64,000 nt of DNA from Cryptomeria japonica (GCF_030272615.1 NC_081412.1:23900432-23964431), one strand, 5' to 3'; shown: positions 36,927 through 49,559, counted from the first letter of the stretch. The notes: generated by a model from the sequence alone, not told the origin. Numbers and translations: made by a program.

Positions 36927-37312
36927 CTCTCCCTTCCCCCCATGTTCTCTCCCTCTCTCCCTCTCCCTCTCCTCTCCCTCTCTCCCTCTCTCTCTCCCTC
37001 TCCCTCCCTCTACATCTCTCTCCCTCCCCACTCTCCTCTCCCTCTCTCTCTCCCTCTCTCTCCCTTCCCTCCCCCCTCTTCTCTCCCTCTCTCCCTCCCT
37101 CTACCTCTCCCTTCCCCTCATGTTCTCTCCTCCTCTCCCTCTCTCTCCCTCTCCCCTCTCCTCTCCCTCTCTCTCCCTCTCCCACCCCCCTCTTCTTCTC
37201 TCTCTCCCTCTCCCCTCTCCTCTCCCTCTCTCCCTCTCTCTCCCTCTCCTCTCCCTCTCTCTCCCTTCCCCACCTCTTCTCTCCCTCTCTCCCTCTCCCT
37301 TCCTCCATACCC
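36127..37312. repeat. Long CT / CCCT pyrimidine tract
   Basis: Pure CT runs of roughly 60 bp (36128-36193, 36475-36541, 36628-36689) are embedded in CTCTCCC-rich DNA. A longer unit, TTCCCCCCATGTTCTCTCC, recurs about five times at 170-230 bp spacing. Large open frames across it (Ser/Leu/Pro on one strand, Arg/Glu on the other) are artefacts of the repeat. Confidence 0.95.
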
Positions 37313-37334
37313 CTTCCATAACTTTTTTAAGGCT

Positions 37335-37520
37335 TAGTAGCGTGTATGTGGTACTTATTACTCATAAGCGGTACTATTCCCATTATTCGATACCTTGGGA
37401 TAACATTTTTAGACTTAGTAGCACGTATGCGCTACTTATCAGCCGAGAATACCGTTGGGCTTGCCAACATTTTATGGCCTAGCAGTGCGTACGCGGTTAT
37501 CAATGTAGCCTGTACACGGT
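37335..37520. promoter_or_regulatory. Second left palindrome cluster, outer element
   Basis: More diverged copies of the 16-bp palindrome occur: TAGCGTGTATGTGG, TAGCACGTATGCGCTA, CAGTGCGTACGCGG and a CCTGTACACGG variant. The pyrimidine tract separates them from the first cluster. Confidence 0.6.
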
Positions 37521-37859
37521 TTAGAGACATAGTTTTAATCGCCCAAGAGCCTCAACAACCTCAAAAGAAGTTTTTGAGGTCGTTGAAGGCCCCACTTGAA
37601 CTGTGTCTGCACTTCTATCACTATTGTATACATAAAAGTAAGTGAATTTTTTGTTTTTTGCATGATTTCAAATGATTGAATTGTTGTTTTTATTAGTTTT
37701 TTGTTTTTGCATGGTTTCAAATGATTAAATTGTGATTGTTTAATAGTTTGACTCCAAAAAATAGTGATAAGATGCATACTTATGGTTATTTATTTATTTT
37801 TGAACTTTTCTTTACATATGTATGTAATATGATTCTATTTAGGTTAACCGATCTCAACC

Positions 37860-40817
37860 ATGGGAAAGAACAAGCAAGGAACGATGAAACAATGAGAGGC
37901 TCAAAAGGAAAGACAAAGGCAATGTATGAAGAAATTTGACATAAGAACAATGGGAGAAGAAGGTATGTCAACCTCAACATCTCAATTCGATTTACCAAAC
38001 GAATATAATGCACCTAATGCAATTGAAGAAGAAACATTTGATAATTTACCATTTGAACCTAATGCAATTGAAGAAGAAACATTTGATAATTTACCGTTTG
38101 AACCTAATACAATTGAAGAAGATACCGCATTGAATAATCAATGAAATGATGAGCATATTACACCTTCTCTACTTGATGAATTGAATGTACATAATGCACC
38201 GATGTTAACACCTCCTAGAATCATTCGTAGGAAACCAAAGTATCTAATTGACATTGATGAGAATATATTGAAGTCAATGCCCAATAAAATGAATTAACGA
38301 ACTTGTAGGAGAATGGTTAAAAGAATATGGCAAAACTATTTTAAAAACTTAAATCAAACCGCAAGATGTCAATTAATTGTTCAAATGATTAAAAATTTGA
38401 ATTTAAAAGAGACAATGAAAATTCTAGGCCTAAGATCATTTGAAAGTAATAGTGAAAGAACTATTGTCAGAAATCTATTTGATGCATATCAATCTATTGG
38501 TTCAAAATCACGTAGTAAAGATTCTAATGCTACTCGACGTGTCATTACATCAACCATAATGAGCAAGAAAATAAAAAAAGATCGTTTGATAAGCAAAACA
38601 AGTAAGTCATTGAACGTTAGTAGAACAACATTAAGTAAAGCATTAAAGAGGCGAGAACAAATAGAGGAACCTAACAATAATTCTCTTTGGGCATTCTCGG
38701 GTAGACTACCACGCAAAGACAAGGTTGTTGTAGATGCACTAAAAACATTAATTGAAAATTTTTGGCATGACAACACAAGAGTATCGCCCAACCAAAGAGA
38801 TGTTGTTAGAAGGTGAATTGGGTCTAAAAATCATGAGCCACATGCGAAACACTATTTGGATATGACTCAAACTAAATTTTATGAAAGATTCCTTCAAAAG
38901 TTTCCTCAAATAAAAATTTCTCAAAGATTTTTTGAAATGGCAAAACCTTTTTATATTAAGATTAATCATGTACGCACCACGTGTTGTTGTAGGATGATAT
39001 TGAATTTTCCATACATTATGATATTTTTTGTCATATTTGTTCTACTTTGCACACTAACGATGTTTTGCAGGAATGTAATATACAAGCACCTCCTAAGTCG
39101 GTGAGAGAATTTATTTCAAGTGTGTTATGTAATAGACATGATGGTTGCATTTATTATAAGATGCCTTGTTTGGAAGGTTCTTGTGCTATATGTGGTGGTT
39201 TGCAACGTTTACCAAGATGCATACATTTGGAGAGCACACATGAAATTGGTACGAAACTAGTTTCTTTTGGAAAATACAAGACAGTCACATATGGAGTTAA
39301 AGATGGAAAAGATTTGAAGAGATGTGAGCTAGTGAAAAATGATATATGTGTAGCTCAATTTATGAAAATGTTTCAAGAGAAACTAGTTTATGAGTACATA
39401 ATGCATACACATAGAGCTTGATGGTTAGATGAGCAATTCAAGTTGTGTAAGGACACATTTCCTCTTGGCACCATTGTCTCTATCGTTGAGTTCGCTGAAA
39501 ATTATACACTACAACCTCAAAATGAAGTGCAATCCATGTATTATCACTCTACACAAGTTTCTATATTTGTACACATAGCATTCATGCATGCAGATGATAG
39601 CACAGAGGAGGATAGAAAGGTTGTAAGAGACTATCACTTCTACATAAGTGATGATCGTACTCATTCATCGGAGTTTGTACAAGGATGCTTTAAAGTTTTC
39701 TATGATAGTTTAAGGGAAAGGAACATACGATACAACCGACACTTAATATGGTCAGATAATTGCACCGCACAATTCAAGAATGCAAGGATGTTTTATTGGC
39801 TGACAAGGATGCATGTGACAAGCGGTGTACAACATTTTTGGAGTTTCACTGAGGCTGGACATGGTAAGGGAGAGCACGATGGTGCAGGAGCATGTGTGAA
39901 AAGAGCCCTAGCCAGGGAAGAATTGAAGTACGAAGGTGGTGCTGAGTTGGTAGATGCAGAAACAATTGTGCGATGGTGTGTCTACGATGGGTCTAGGTAA
40001 TCCAAGTACGTCATTGGTTCGTAGATATTTTTGGTTGATTACTGAATCTAACATTGAAAACTATCTAGATTGTTGTACAATTGCAGGATCGAGTGACATG
40101 CACTCATTTATGAGTTCAAATTCAAGTTCACTGGTAATTTATACAAGACAGATGGTATGTTTTTGCTCTTCATGCATGTATTGTTTGTGGGAAGAATGTG
40201 AATCAGAAGAGTGAGTTGACAAATGGTCTTGTAGACCATTGGTTCCCATTGGTTCATATCAAATTCCCAAAGCACTACAATTGAGCCAGATGGAGACATC
40301 AGTGGATTTTGACCATGTATCCGACCTATTGGATTCAGGTGATTTTTTGAGTTAATTTTTTTGCTAGTATTCTTTTTGGTTCATTTTGTTGTACATCATA
40401 CTTTATTTTTGGTATTAATTAACACTTTATAAAATGCAAGTCATGTGTATGCAGTTGTTGCAGAAGAGAACAATGAAGAAGGAACATATTACTATTTGTG
40501 TCGTTGTGTTGAGCCTAAAAGAAAATTGACAACCACAATCATTGACAGAGAGGGTATTGAGTACCCAATAGGGTCTGTTGTCGTGACAGGAACATGGCTT
40601 CAAAGATATCCTATCAAGAATTCTAATGTTTGGTTGTTCGAGGACTTTGAAACACACAGACATATTCTTCATTTCTCTAACCTTGTTGTTGCAACAAATA
40701 TTCATTTGATGAAGTATCGTGGTTAACAAGATTTTATGGAAAGTTCGTGAATCTGACCACGAGGCAATACTTGACACAATACGGGTTAGAGCCGATCCTG
40801 AAGGCTCACTTGATTGA
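37860..40817 (+). pseudogene. Transposase-like protein of the outer element
   Basis: Seen: from ATG 37860 (MGKNKQG) one frame continues past stops at 37893, 38142, 38295 and 38814 to about 38990. It has three copies of NAIEEETFDNLPFEP-like sequence, a helix-turn-helix-like SLNVSRTTLSKALKRRE (about 38610-38660) and RTTCCCR. After a frameshift within this CCC region (about 38985) it has CLEGSCAICGGLQRLP (zinc-like), then VEFAEN (39485), ISDD (39650), WSDN (39755) and GHGKGEHDGAGACVKRAL (near 39860-39910). A phase-1 intron (40339-40454) precedes the last exon, which ends at TGA 40815-40817. Known: animal and plant relatives show DxxENY...EIQS...SDG..QFKN...HGKG..DG, a probable RNase H-fold DDD core. 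The first Asp is Glu here. It acts in the nucleus on the element ends, by inference. Broken by six or more lesions. Confidence 0.8.
40339..40454 (+). other. Intron in the outer transposase gene
   Basis: Donor GTGATT after GATTCAG and acceptor GTATGCAG before TTGTTGCAGAAG. Joining makes a Val codon (G+TT) followed by VAEE. The inner element has an intron at the same place and phase (45734-45831), followed by V-IAED. Confidence 0.7.
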
Positions 40818-40869
40818 TTCTACGGTTTAGAGTAGAATGATTTTAAGAATTTTGTATAAATTGTCGACG

Positions 40870-40980
40870 AATTGTTCTATAATCGTTTTTTGTATATATA
40901 AATGCCCATGAGCTGATTTTTACATGTTTAGGGGCATAATTTTGTATATTTAAGTGGCAATGAGCTGATTTGTACATATG
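40870..40980. repeat. Outer-element tandem repeat, left part of the split array
   Basis: Units of about 60 bp contain (C)ATAATTTTGTATAT and GCAATGAGCTGATTTGTACATAT. The array resumes at 53339 after the nested element, with GCCAAATTTTGTATATTAAAATGG.TGATGAGCTGA units. Confidence 0.75.
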
Positions 40981-41016
40981 GGGTGAACTCACAATAATGG
41001 TTCCCACTTTTTTGCC
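40981..41016 (+). repeat. Left terminal inverted repeat, inner element
   Basis: GGGTGAACTCAC, then GGTTCCCACTTTTTTGCC. It matches the right end with about four differences and a 2-base gap. Confidence 0.9.
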
Positions 41017-42120
41017 ACTTTTGACACTGAGATGTACATTTTTAAAATAATCTTCAACTTCTGAGAACTATAACTTTTAAACTATTAAAAATTTGAAGAT
41101 GATGTAAATTAGTGATTTCTAGGATTTTGTTTGTAGATTCTATATACATTTTTTTCAAATTTTTTTGAAGGATTTTTAAAAAAAATTTCCATCTCCCTCG
41201 AAAAGTAGTTATTTACAACAAACTATATTTTTTTGGAGTGATGTGCCTCTCGAAATGCATAACTTTTTTTCTATAAATGATAAAAACTCAATTCTTTCAA
41301 ATTTTGGTTTGTAACATCAATATCCAGGGCTTGCATTTGATTTTATAGTGATATGTTCAATATTTTTCATTTTATAAAGTTTTGAAGTCCGACTAGTCAT
41401 AATTCAAACATAGGTTTACGTTTGAACACATAACTTGTTCTATATAAATCGAAATTCAATTTTTTTTTTTTGTTAGAAAGAAGACATCAATACCAGGGGC
41501 ATAGATATTTTTCAGAATTTTTTTGAATTAGTTTCTTATTTTTCCCAATGCGTTGAACAAAGAAGTTCATGTTCGGTGAAAACCAATTTTCCATAAAATT
41601 AAAAAAACAAGAACATAATAAATTCAAAATATAACAAAGTTATACTCATTGGAAAGCTTGCTCCGAGTACTACCATCTAATATTTTTGGGTTATCATGAT
41701 TATTTCATTCGTGCTTTGAATCAGAGCTCCAAAGTCATTAATTCTTCAGAACTCTGAAATTTTTTGGGAGAAACCTTTAATTTGAGGGTTCGAATGAACA
41801 GTCGTTCGAGCGAATTGGGTTCGCTCGAACCTTAAGGGGTTCGAACAAACCCACATTCGCTCAAACCAATGGGCTCGATATTGGCACGCACATTTTTGTA
41901 ATGGTCATGTTCAAGCGAACCCAATTGTTTTTAACTGTCGGGTTTCGTTTGAACTCTCGATGCATTTTTTCATTTTTTTTCATTTGTGGAGTCGTATAAA
42001 TGTCCATAATTTTTTTCATTTTTTATCACACAAATGATTAAAATAATTCGCATTTTTGGATGAGAGAAGACATTTGAAAATTATTTTGAGGGCAATAATT
42101 TGAAGGTTTTTTGTAAAAGC
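41017..42120. promoter_or_regulatory. Left subterminal region with TTCGCTCGAA palindromes, inner element
   Basis: From 41017 to about 41780 the DNA is AT-rich, with loosely repeated CATAACTTTTTT.TATA phrases. At 41785-41955 lie GTTCGAGCGAA (41804), TTCGCTCGAAC (41820), ATTCGCTCAAACC, TTCAAGCGAACCC and TTTCGTTTGAAC. The same motif clusters at the other end (53088-53262). It probably also holds the promoter of the transposase gene that starts at 42121. Confidence 0.65.
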
Positions 42121-45100
42121 ATGGGGAACAAGAAGAGAAGGCAAAATAAGACTTCAAGGAATTATTCTCCCGAAATGGAAGAAAGATATCGAGAACAAAG
42201 AAGACAAAGATATCATGATGCAAGTATGTATTTTTAATTTTATTTCTATTTAATTTAATATGTATTACGTATCAATTAATTAGAACTCAATATTTTTTAT
42301 CTAATATTTTTAATGAAAATTAATTTAAAAAATCTTAATTAAATTAATTGGAAATAATAGGATTACAAATAATTTTGTTTTAATTGGAAAGCATAATTAA
42401 TTTGAGATAATACATGTGTATTTGCAAATTTCAAATTCCATCAACTTGCTTGTTGTGTAATTGCATTTTTCTCCTATATAATTAAGTCCATTTATAATAG
42501 ATAAGACCTATTAAGTCATAAAATTAATAAGACCTATTATGTCATAATTTCTAGGTTCTAAATTATATATATTAAATATTTAATCTACATGTACAAGTAA
42601 TTTCAGGTGATAGGTCCTTTAATATCACATAATATATCTATCTTAGGGGTAGTTAAGTATATTAATTGTGAAATATTTTTTCATATGTGGTCATATTGAT
42701 TTTAATAATAAGGCCTATTAGGACTATTACATTGATTATAGGTCTTAAATGTGACATAAATTTATAACCTATTAAACATGTTGAATAATTTAGGTGAACT
42801 ATTTATATTCAACTTCATGTACATGCAAAAACATTTCAGATTAGGAGGTCTATTATGCAATAATAGGTCTTAAATATACACACATGTGACAAACTATAGT
42901 CCACCTACATTATGGTCCATAACAAATTAATATGAGGTCACCTAAGTTATCGTATGCATGCATCAAAATATTTGAACTTTTAATTTTAAAAATTGGAATT
43001 TCTAATTTATCAAAATTTTATTTTATGTTTTAAATTAGTGCTCAAAATTAGATATTGAACTTTAATCCTAACCTAAGAACAAATTGAACTTTAAACCTAA
43101 ACAGGTAATTTAATTAGAGTTATAACAATAAGGTCCTGAAAGTAATTAAATTTAATAAACCAAATTGAATGGGCTAATTTTAACATGTAAAGCTTTAAGC
43201 CAAATTCACCCCTATTCTTAAACCTAATTGAATAATCTCTGATTAATTCAAGAACCTTACACAAACTCTTAAATTATGTGCAGAACGGACAAACGAACCT
43301 GTTGAAGAACACAATATAGTTGATGAACATAGGGAGGATTGTCCAAGTTGAACCAATGGAGACCTTTGAAGGAGAGGGGTCAGGCTCCTTACCTCCTACC
43401 ACTGATATGGATGAGCATATTGTGGATCTAGCTAAACAGGTGAAGAGAAATATTTCTTATAAAAAATTAGATCATTTACTTGAAATGGATGTGGATGAGT
43501 TGAAATGTCTCAGTGAAGAACCTAGACATACTAAAAGGAGGTCAATGAATAAAAGTGGAAAAGAAATAATGTCTCATTTCAACAATCTTGATACTACACT
43601 AGAAAAAGCTCAATTGTTATCAATTGTACTTACTCATAAAGACTTAATAGATCCAATGAAATTGTTGGGTATAGATACAATAAGTCAAAAGAGGAAATCT
43701 TCTCAGCTACAAAAATCTATTGTTGATAATGTTAAGAAAGGTTTGGTGAACATTGGTAAAAAATCTCGAAAACTAGATAAGACCATTTCAAGAAGAGTGA
43801 TGTTGACATCTTTAGTAAATGAAAGATTGCCTCAAAAAAGACAAATCTCTTCACTGTCATCTGAGTTTGGTTTTAGTAGAAGGACAATATCTAAATATGT
43901 TAAAAGGAGAAAGATTTTTGATGATACTACCTCAGAAGGGAATTGGGCAATCATGTGTAGAGCTCCTCATTCTGATAGAATTGAAGATGTTGTTAGGAAC
44001 TTTGTGACAAGTTTTTGGAATGATAATACTCGTCCTTCATCAAATAGTAGAGATGTTATCAAGCAAAGGATTGGTCCTAATCGTTATGATCTCCATGTAA
44101 AACATTGGATAGACACAACAAAACATGAATTGTATGTATTGTTTACTAAAACAAACCCTCATATAAAGATTGGACAAACCATGTTTGAATGGTTAAGGCC
44201 ATTATGTGCAGTTAAACAAAGTTTTCGAAACTTGTTGTTGTCGTTATCACATCGAATTTGACTTGTACTATCAGGTGTTTCGAAAGATTAGAGAAGATAG
44301 TGATGGTTATGAAAATGCTCCTCCTAAATGAACAAGTCAATTCATAACATCCATCTTATGTGATAAATCAAATGATAATGCAACCGGTCAAATAAATTGC
44401 ATAAGAGGAATTTGTGGAACATGTGGGGACTTGGCTAAATTGCCTTTGAGAGATGAAGATACTGACATGAGGAAGATGGTAAATTGCAAGAGTTACAAGT
44501 ACAAAAAATTTGAAACAAAATTTGGAAAGGAATCTACAAGGCTAGATTATGTAGAAGAGGAAATACCTATTGGAACATTTATGGAAAATTTTCGTAAGTT
44601 GATAAAACCATACATATGCCATGGTTTTTTTGCCAAGTGGCAATCAGAACAATTTAAAAGATTAAGAGACACTTTCCCACTTGGAACTATTCTATCTGTA
44701 GTTGACTTCACAGAGAATTAGTCTTTTGCACATCAAAAAGAGATTCAATCAAAGCATTACTTTTCAAAGCAAATCACTATTTTCATGCATGTGTGTTATC
44801 GACATGCACAGATGAATTTGGATGGTGTTGATAGTACATTTGAAAATCGTGTCATTAAGAAAGAGTACCACTTCTATATCAGTGATGATAAGGAGCATGA
44901 CACACTTTTTGTACAACATTGCTTTAAGAAGTTCTTTGAATATTTGAAAGATAGAGGCATAACAATAGTTAAACATTTTGTTTGGTCTGATGGATCTGCA
45001 ACACAATTCAAATCTTCGAGGCCATTTTATGCACTATGTAGATATCATCGAAATGACAAAATACCACATGTTTGGAATTTTTTTGAGAGTGGTCATGGAA

Positions 45101-46280
45101 AGGGTGAACATGATGGTGCAGGAGCTTGTATCAAACGTGCTCTAAGAAAGCATCAAATAAAGTACAAAGGAGAACGTATAGAAGATGCACATGATGTTGT
45201 TGAATGGTGTAAGAAACACTTTGAGCAACCTAATTATTCTGGGGAATCATCATCGAGAACATACATGCCTATTCCATATAGAGTGTTTTGGGAGATAATC
45301 AGTACGTGTTCTCTTTTAGTATTTTATTTAATTTTTTTTAATTTAACAACTTGATCTACATGTACATTCTTAGTTCCTAGTTCAAATGTTTCAATTTAAC
45401 AACTTGATCTACATGTACATTTTGCAGATGTGGATAGAAAATCAATGCATGGATGCAAGAGTGTGGAGAGGACAAGATCTTTGCATTGTGTCATGAGTAC
45501 AGACAATCGCCCATGGACATTATACACTAGGGATTATTCATGTTTTTGTTCTGAATGCATTTTCAAAAACTATGTTGATTGCAAGAACCAAGAGCTTGGA
45601 TATGTTAGTGAATGGAAAATGGTGCCACTAGATGTTTCTAACACATATGAGGATTCAAATGAGGATGAAAACTTTGAAGACATTCCTTTGATTTATGGTG
45701 ATTACGATCATATTTTAGGATTGATTAAAAAAGGTACATATATGACGTACACATGTAAATATTTCCTTAAAAATGACACATAACTTAGAATTTATTTAAC
45801 TTGTGTCAAATTGCAAGAGATATTTTTGCAGTCATAGCAGAAGATGGAAGTATAGAAGGTGTTAGTTATTATTTATTGTGTTGCACAGAAGAGAGAAAGA
45901 AGTTATCAAAATCTGAGATGAGTGATGGAATGTCATTTCCCACAAGTTTGAGTTCTGATTTGAATATGTACATGTACAAATCGCTTATGTGGAAATTTTT
46001 AATTTCTCACGTTTCTTATATACATGTACATGCAGTATCAGTTGTAGTGCAAGGGACATATTTCAAACAAGTTAAAATTGTTCAACATGGGATTCATTTC
46101 ACTGAATACCAAATTGACAACAAGGTATATCGGTATAGTCACTTGGTCATTGTTGTTGGCCTAATTCTTCAAACAGTTCCACATCGAGGGCGGTCTCAAA
46201 AGTGGAGACTAGATAGTGAAGATCATGACAAAATATTAAGTGTTATTGAAGATTGTTGTGAACCACTTGATGTGGTATGA
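42121..46280 (+). pseudogene. Transposase-like protein of the inner element
   Basis: Seen: exon 1 (42121-42223, MGNKKRRQNK and a basic tail) has a GTATGT donor; exon 2 starts at 43284. A frameshift lies near 43350. Then come the helix-turn-helix-like FGFSRRTISKYVKRRK (about 43870), WNDNTRPSSNSRDV, a frameshift at a TCCCRYHIEFD motif (about 44225), a TGA near 44330, CIRGICGTCGDLAKLP (44399), VVDFTEN with D at 44704, a TAG at 44719 where the outer copy has Tyr, ISDD (44884), WSDG (44989) and HGKGEHDGAGACIKRAL (Asp at 45112). Introns 45302-45427, 45734-45831 and 45946-46035 restore similarity to the outer protein; the stop is TGA 46278. Unlike the outer copy, the first catalytic-type Asp is kept. 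Inferred role: cutting and joining the element ends in the nucleus. Confidence 0.8.
42224..43283 (+). other. Large first intron of the inner transposase gene
   Basis: Donor GTATGT and acceptor TTATGTGCAG bound about 1.06 kb of AT-rich DNA with repeated AAGACCTATTA / TAGGTCTTAAAT phrases. The outer copy has no intron at the corresponding point. Confidence 0.6.
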
Positions 46281-46682
46281 ACTATATATAAATTTAGTAA
46301 TCCAAAGTACACATGTGGTTCAACCCACATGAATTGAATTTTAATGTACTCAAGATAAATTCTAGATCTCTTAACTTGTTTTGAAACTAAAGGATAAATA
46401 TTTTTCAAGTTTATTTATACATTATATCAAATTAGGATGTATTCAAAGTTAATTCAAGTACATCTACATGTTTAAATTTGCATGTTTAATTGTATGTAAT
46501 TGTATATGTATTTAATTAAAAAATGCATATTTAAATTAGAATGTAATATGTACATTTGTAAAATTGATATTTAATATGGAATTAGGACATTTGTAATTAG
46601 GACATGTACATGTTGTGAAGTATTTAACTACAATATACATACCTAGAAGCTCACATACCATGTGAACTATTCAATACATGAC

Positions 46683-47470
46683 CTATTAAGTTTAGTTTGT
46701 TCATTTCATACATACTCTTTTGTTTGAAAATCAAACATGTATAATCATACATACTCTTTTGTTTGAAATACATTTCATATAATCAAACATGTATAATCTG
46801 ATCAAACACAAATTAGGTATAAAGTATAATCTAGAGTCTAAACTTAATTGTACATGCATGAAATATACAATCTAATCAAACATGTATTTAAATCTAATCT
46901 AATCAAACATGTATAAATCTAATATAATCAAACATGTATAATCTGATCAAACACAAACCAGGTATAAAGTATAATCTAGAGTCTAAACTTCGTTGTACAT
47001 GCATGAAATATACAGTCTAATCAAACATGTATTTAAATCTAATATAATCAAACATGTATAAATCTAATATAATCAAACATGTATAATCTGATCAAACACA
47101 AATCAGGTATAAAGTATAATCTAGAGTCTAAACTTCATTGTACATGCATGAAATATACAATCTAATCAAACATGTATTTAAATCTAATCAAACATGTATT
47201 TAAATCTAATCTAATCAAACATGTATAAATCTAATATAATCAAACATGTATAAATCTAATCTAATCAAACATCATGTATAAATCTAATATAATCAAACAT
47301 GTATAGATCTAATATAATCAAACATGTATAAAACTTATAAAGTATAATCTAGAGTCTAAACTCCATGTATAAAGTATAAAGTATAATCTAGAGTCAAACA
47401 TGTAAACCAGGTATAAAGTATAATCTAGAGTCTAAACTCCGTGTATAAAGTATAAAGTATAATCTAGAGT
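46683..47470. repeat. AT-rich tandem repeats, inner element
   Basis: The units AATCTAATATAATCAAACATGTAT (about 25 bp) and GTATAAAGTATAATCTAGAGTCTAAACT (about 30-50 bp) recur many times in higher-order blocks of about 130 bp. They separate the ends of the two convergent genes. Confidence 0.88.
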
Positions 47471-47556
47471 CTAAACTCCATGTACGTGCATGAATATATA
47501 TAATATGAAAGTATATAAAAAGATAAATGTAAATGAGCTATAAAGTCTGGAGCAAA

Positions 47557-49521
47557 TCAACAGGGATCATGTCGGCTACGAACTGAGCGACCATTTGAGG
47601 GGGAGTCCTGCAAAAGTAGAATTTATTTAAATATTAAATATAATATATCTATCTCTCTAGACGTGCATGTACGTCAAATCCAAGTAGAGTTAAATAAAAA
47701 TTTAAATATAAATTGTAACGTGCATGTACATACATACATGTACATATATGTACCAAAAACCATAACTAACCTGTACACTAACAACATCTAAACAATCTCT
47801 CCTACGCACATGCTCAGAGCTCAAGGAAGGAGTGACATGAGCTAACTGTCAATTTAAGGATTAGTCCATGATCAATTTAAATGATCTACAAATTAAAACT
47901 TAGAACTCTAGATTATTTATTAAACATAATATATATATATAGATTTATCCTACAAATTTGCAACATGTATACATATCTTCTAAAAATTTAAATGCACATG
48001 TACATGTACATACCTGTGTATCACCTGGAGTAGGCTGTATAGTCTGATCCTGTCCTGTGATCATATCAACAACATCACTTGTGCCTACATATCTCTCTCT
48101 AGCTGTACGTATCACTGAGGAGTGCAAGGGGCTAACTAGATGAGTGGGCATCGTGGATGAAGTGTCTGACTGTAGTAGCATGTCCATAAATCCAGTATGG
48201 CTCAAATCTCTCAGCTGATCCTCAAATGAGTCCAAACCCTCATCTGTGATATGGACCTGATCAGCTCGTATCTCCTCCTCAAATGAATCCAACCATCCCT
48301 CATCTGTGATATGGACCTGGTTAGCTCGTAGCTCCTCCTTTGTAGCAACAGAGTGATCTGTAGGTGGGTCAGTGCCTGGAGCATGCGTAGAGTGATGAGA
48401 ATGCTATGACTGCCTCGGGGTATGCGTCGATGCCGTTGTAGCCTGACCATCTCTGAGAATCTCCTCTCTAACATCAGCCAATGGTATCCCAAGTCGAGAT
48501 GAAATAAAACTATAAGCATGTAGTAGGTACTCAACTAAATACTGTGACATCTGTACATGTCTACTACCTCCGACTATAGCTGCTACCTCATCTGGGGAGG
48601 GGATGCCAGCAGAAATATATCAATCATCTGAATCTGAAGCCCCCCATGACTAGAAGATGCATGATCTATGGATGATCACGAACGTGGTCGACTCATCATA
48701 TATCTGCCCACCCTGTCAGAAGATATGGTGGCTACTGCTGATGCAATATGTCCAATCCTATCAATTGCTTCTCTCTGAGAAGCAATCACAATGTGATCCG
48801 CTATGGGTGCCATAGCTGGGACTAGTGCAGGAAATCTCTGGCCAACAAGGTCCCTGTGTCTAGGCGGAGCTCTATCATGCCTACGATATGCATCTCTATC
48901 AGCAATCCTGCCCCTCCCTTGTCCATAATATCCTGGAATATCAAGGTAGTTTGGTTTCATCTGACAATGAACCTCAACAAATACCTATTGTGCAAAGTAT
49001 AATGGTATCTGGTCGTTATTAGGATAACGACCATGGGCAGCTAAGAATCATGGGTAAATCAGTGATGCAACCTGTGGGTTGATACATCTGGTAACCTGAT
49101 ATCCCCTCACCTTACTCTTCTCCTGATATTGTGGGAAGCATCTCTCCTTGATGGTCTCCTTCGAGACCACCCCCACCACATTAGCAAAAGAATGAGGACC
49201 CCTCACCTCACTCCTCAACTATCTATATATATCCTCTATAACCTCAGGTGAGAATGAGGTATGAGATACTAAGCAGTCCCTCAATGTCCGCAAACTGTCA
49301 AAAATGGACGTGCATGTATTCTTGTACATGCCATCAGTACGAGGGTCATCTAATATGGCCCTCAACCTATGCAACTCCTAATCATTGTAATGAAAAATAG
49401 TAGCAATGTCGGGCAAGGGGGGATTCTGTTGTGGAGGATCTTGTTGTGGTGGCTCCTGATGTGGAGCCTGAGTAGGTGGATCTTGATCAGGAGCCTGCGA
49501 AGGTATATTCTGGGATGCCAT
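47557..49521 (-). pseudogene. Second gene of the inner element, unknown function
   Basis: Seen: from ATG 49521 (MASQNIPSQAPDQDPP), a Gln/Pro-rich N-terminus leads to a long exon ending at 48014 (ACACAG, then GTATGT). The core reads NNDQIPLYFAQ, FVEVHCQMKPNYLDIPGYY, GQGRGRIADRDAYRRHDR (near 49000-48870). Later come SPDEVAAIVGG, a duplicated RA(N/D)QVHITDEG block (48250-48330) and HTPRQS. Exons 47845-47771 and 47607-47557 follow. At least four in-frame stops (for example 49378-49380) and a frameshift in a G6 run (about 48645) break it. The outer element carries a relative at the same place and orientation. I do not recognise the family. A partner protein of the transposase is the natural guess, without direct evidence. 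Confidence 0.62.
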
Positions 49522-49559
49522 CTATCTAGGTACATGACATAAAGTTAAAATAAATACGT

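Noticed and set aside
36286-37482. Open frame of 398 codons (Ser/Leu/Pro) and long Arg/Glu frames on the opposite strand
   Set aside because: They only translate the CT/CCCT tract; all frames stay open because the simple repeat contains almost no stop codons.
48211-48534. Open frame of 107 codons inside the inner second gene
   Set aside because: It is the wrong frame after a frameshift in a G-run; the neighbouring frame continues the gene up to the splice donor at 48014.
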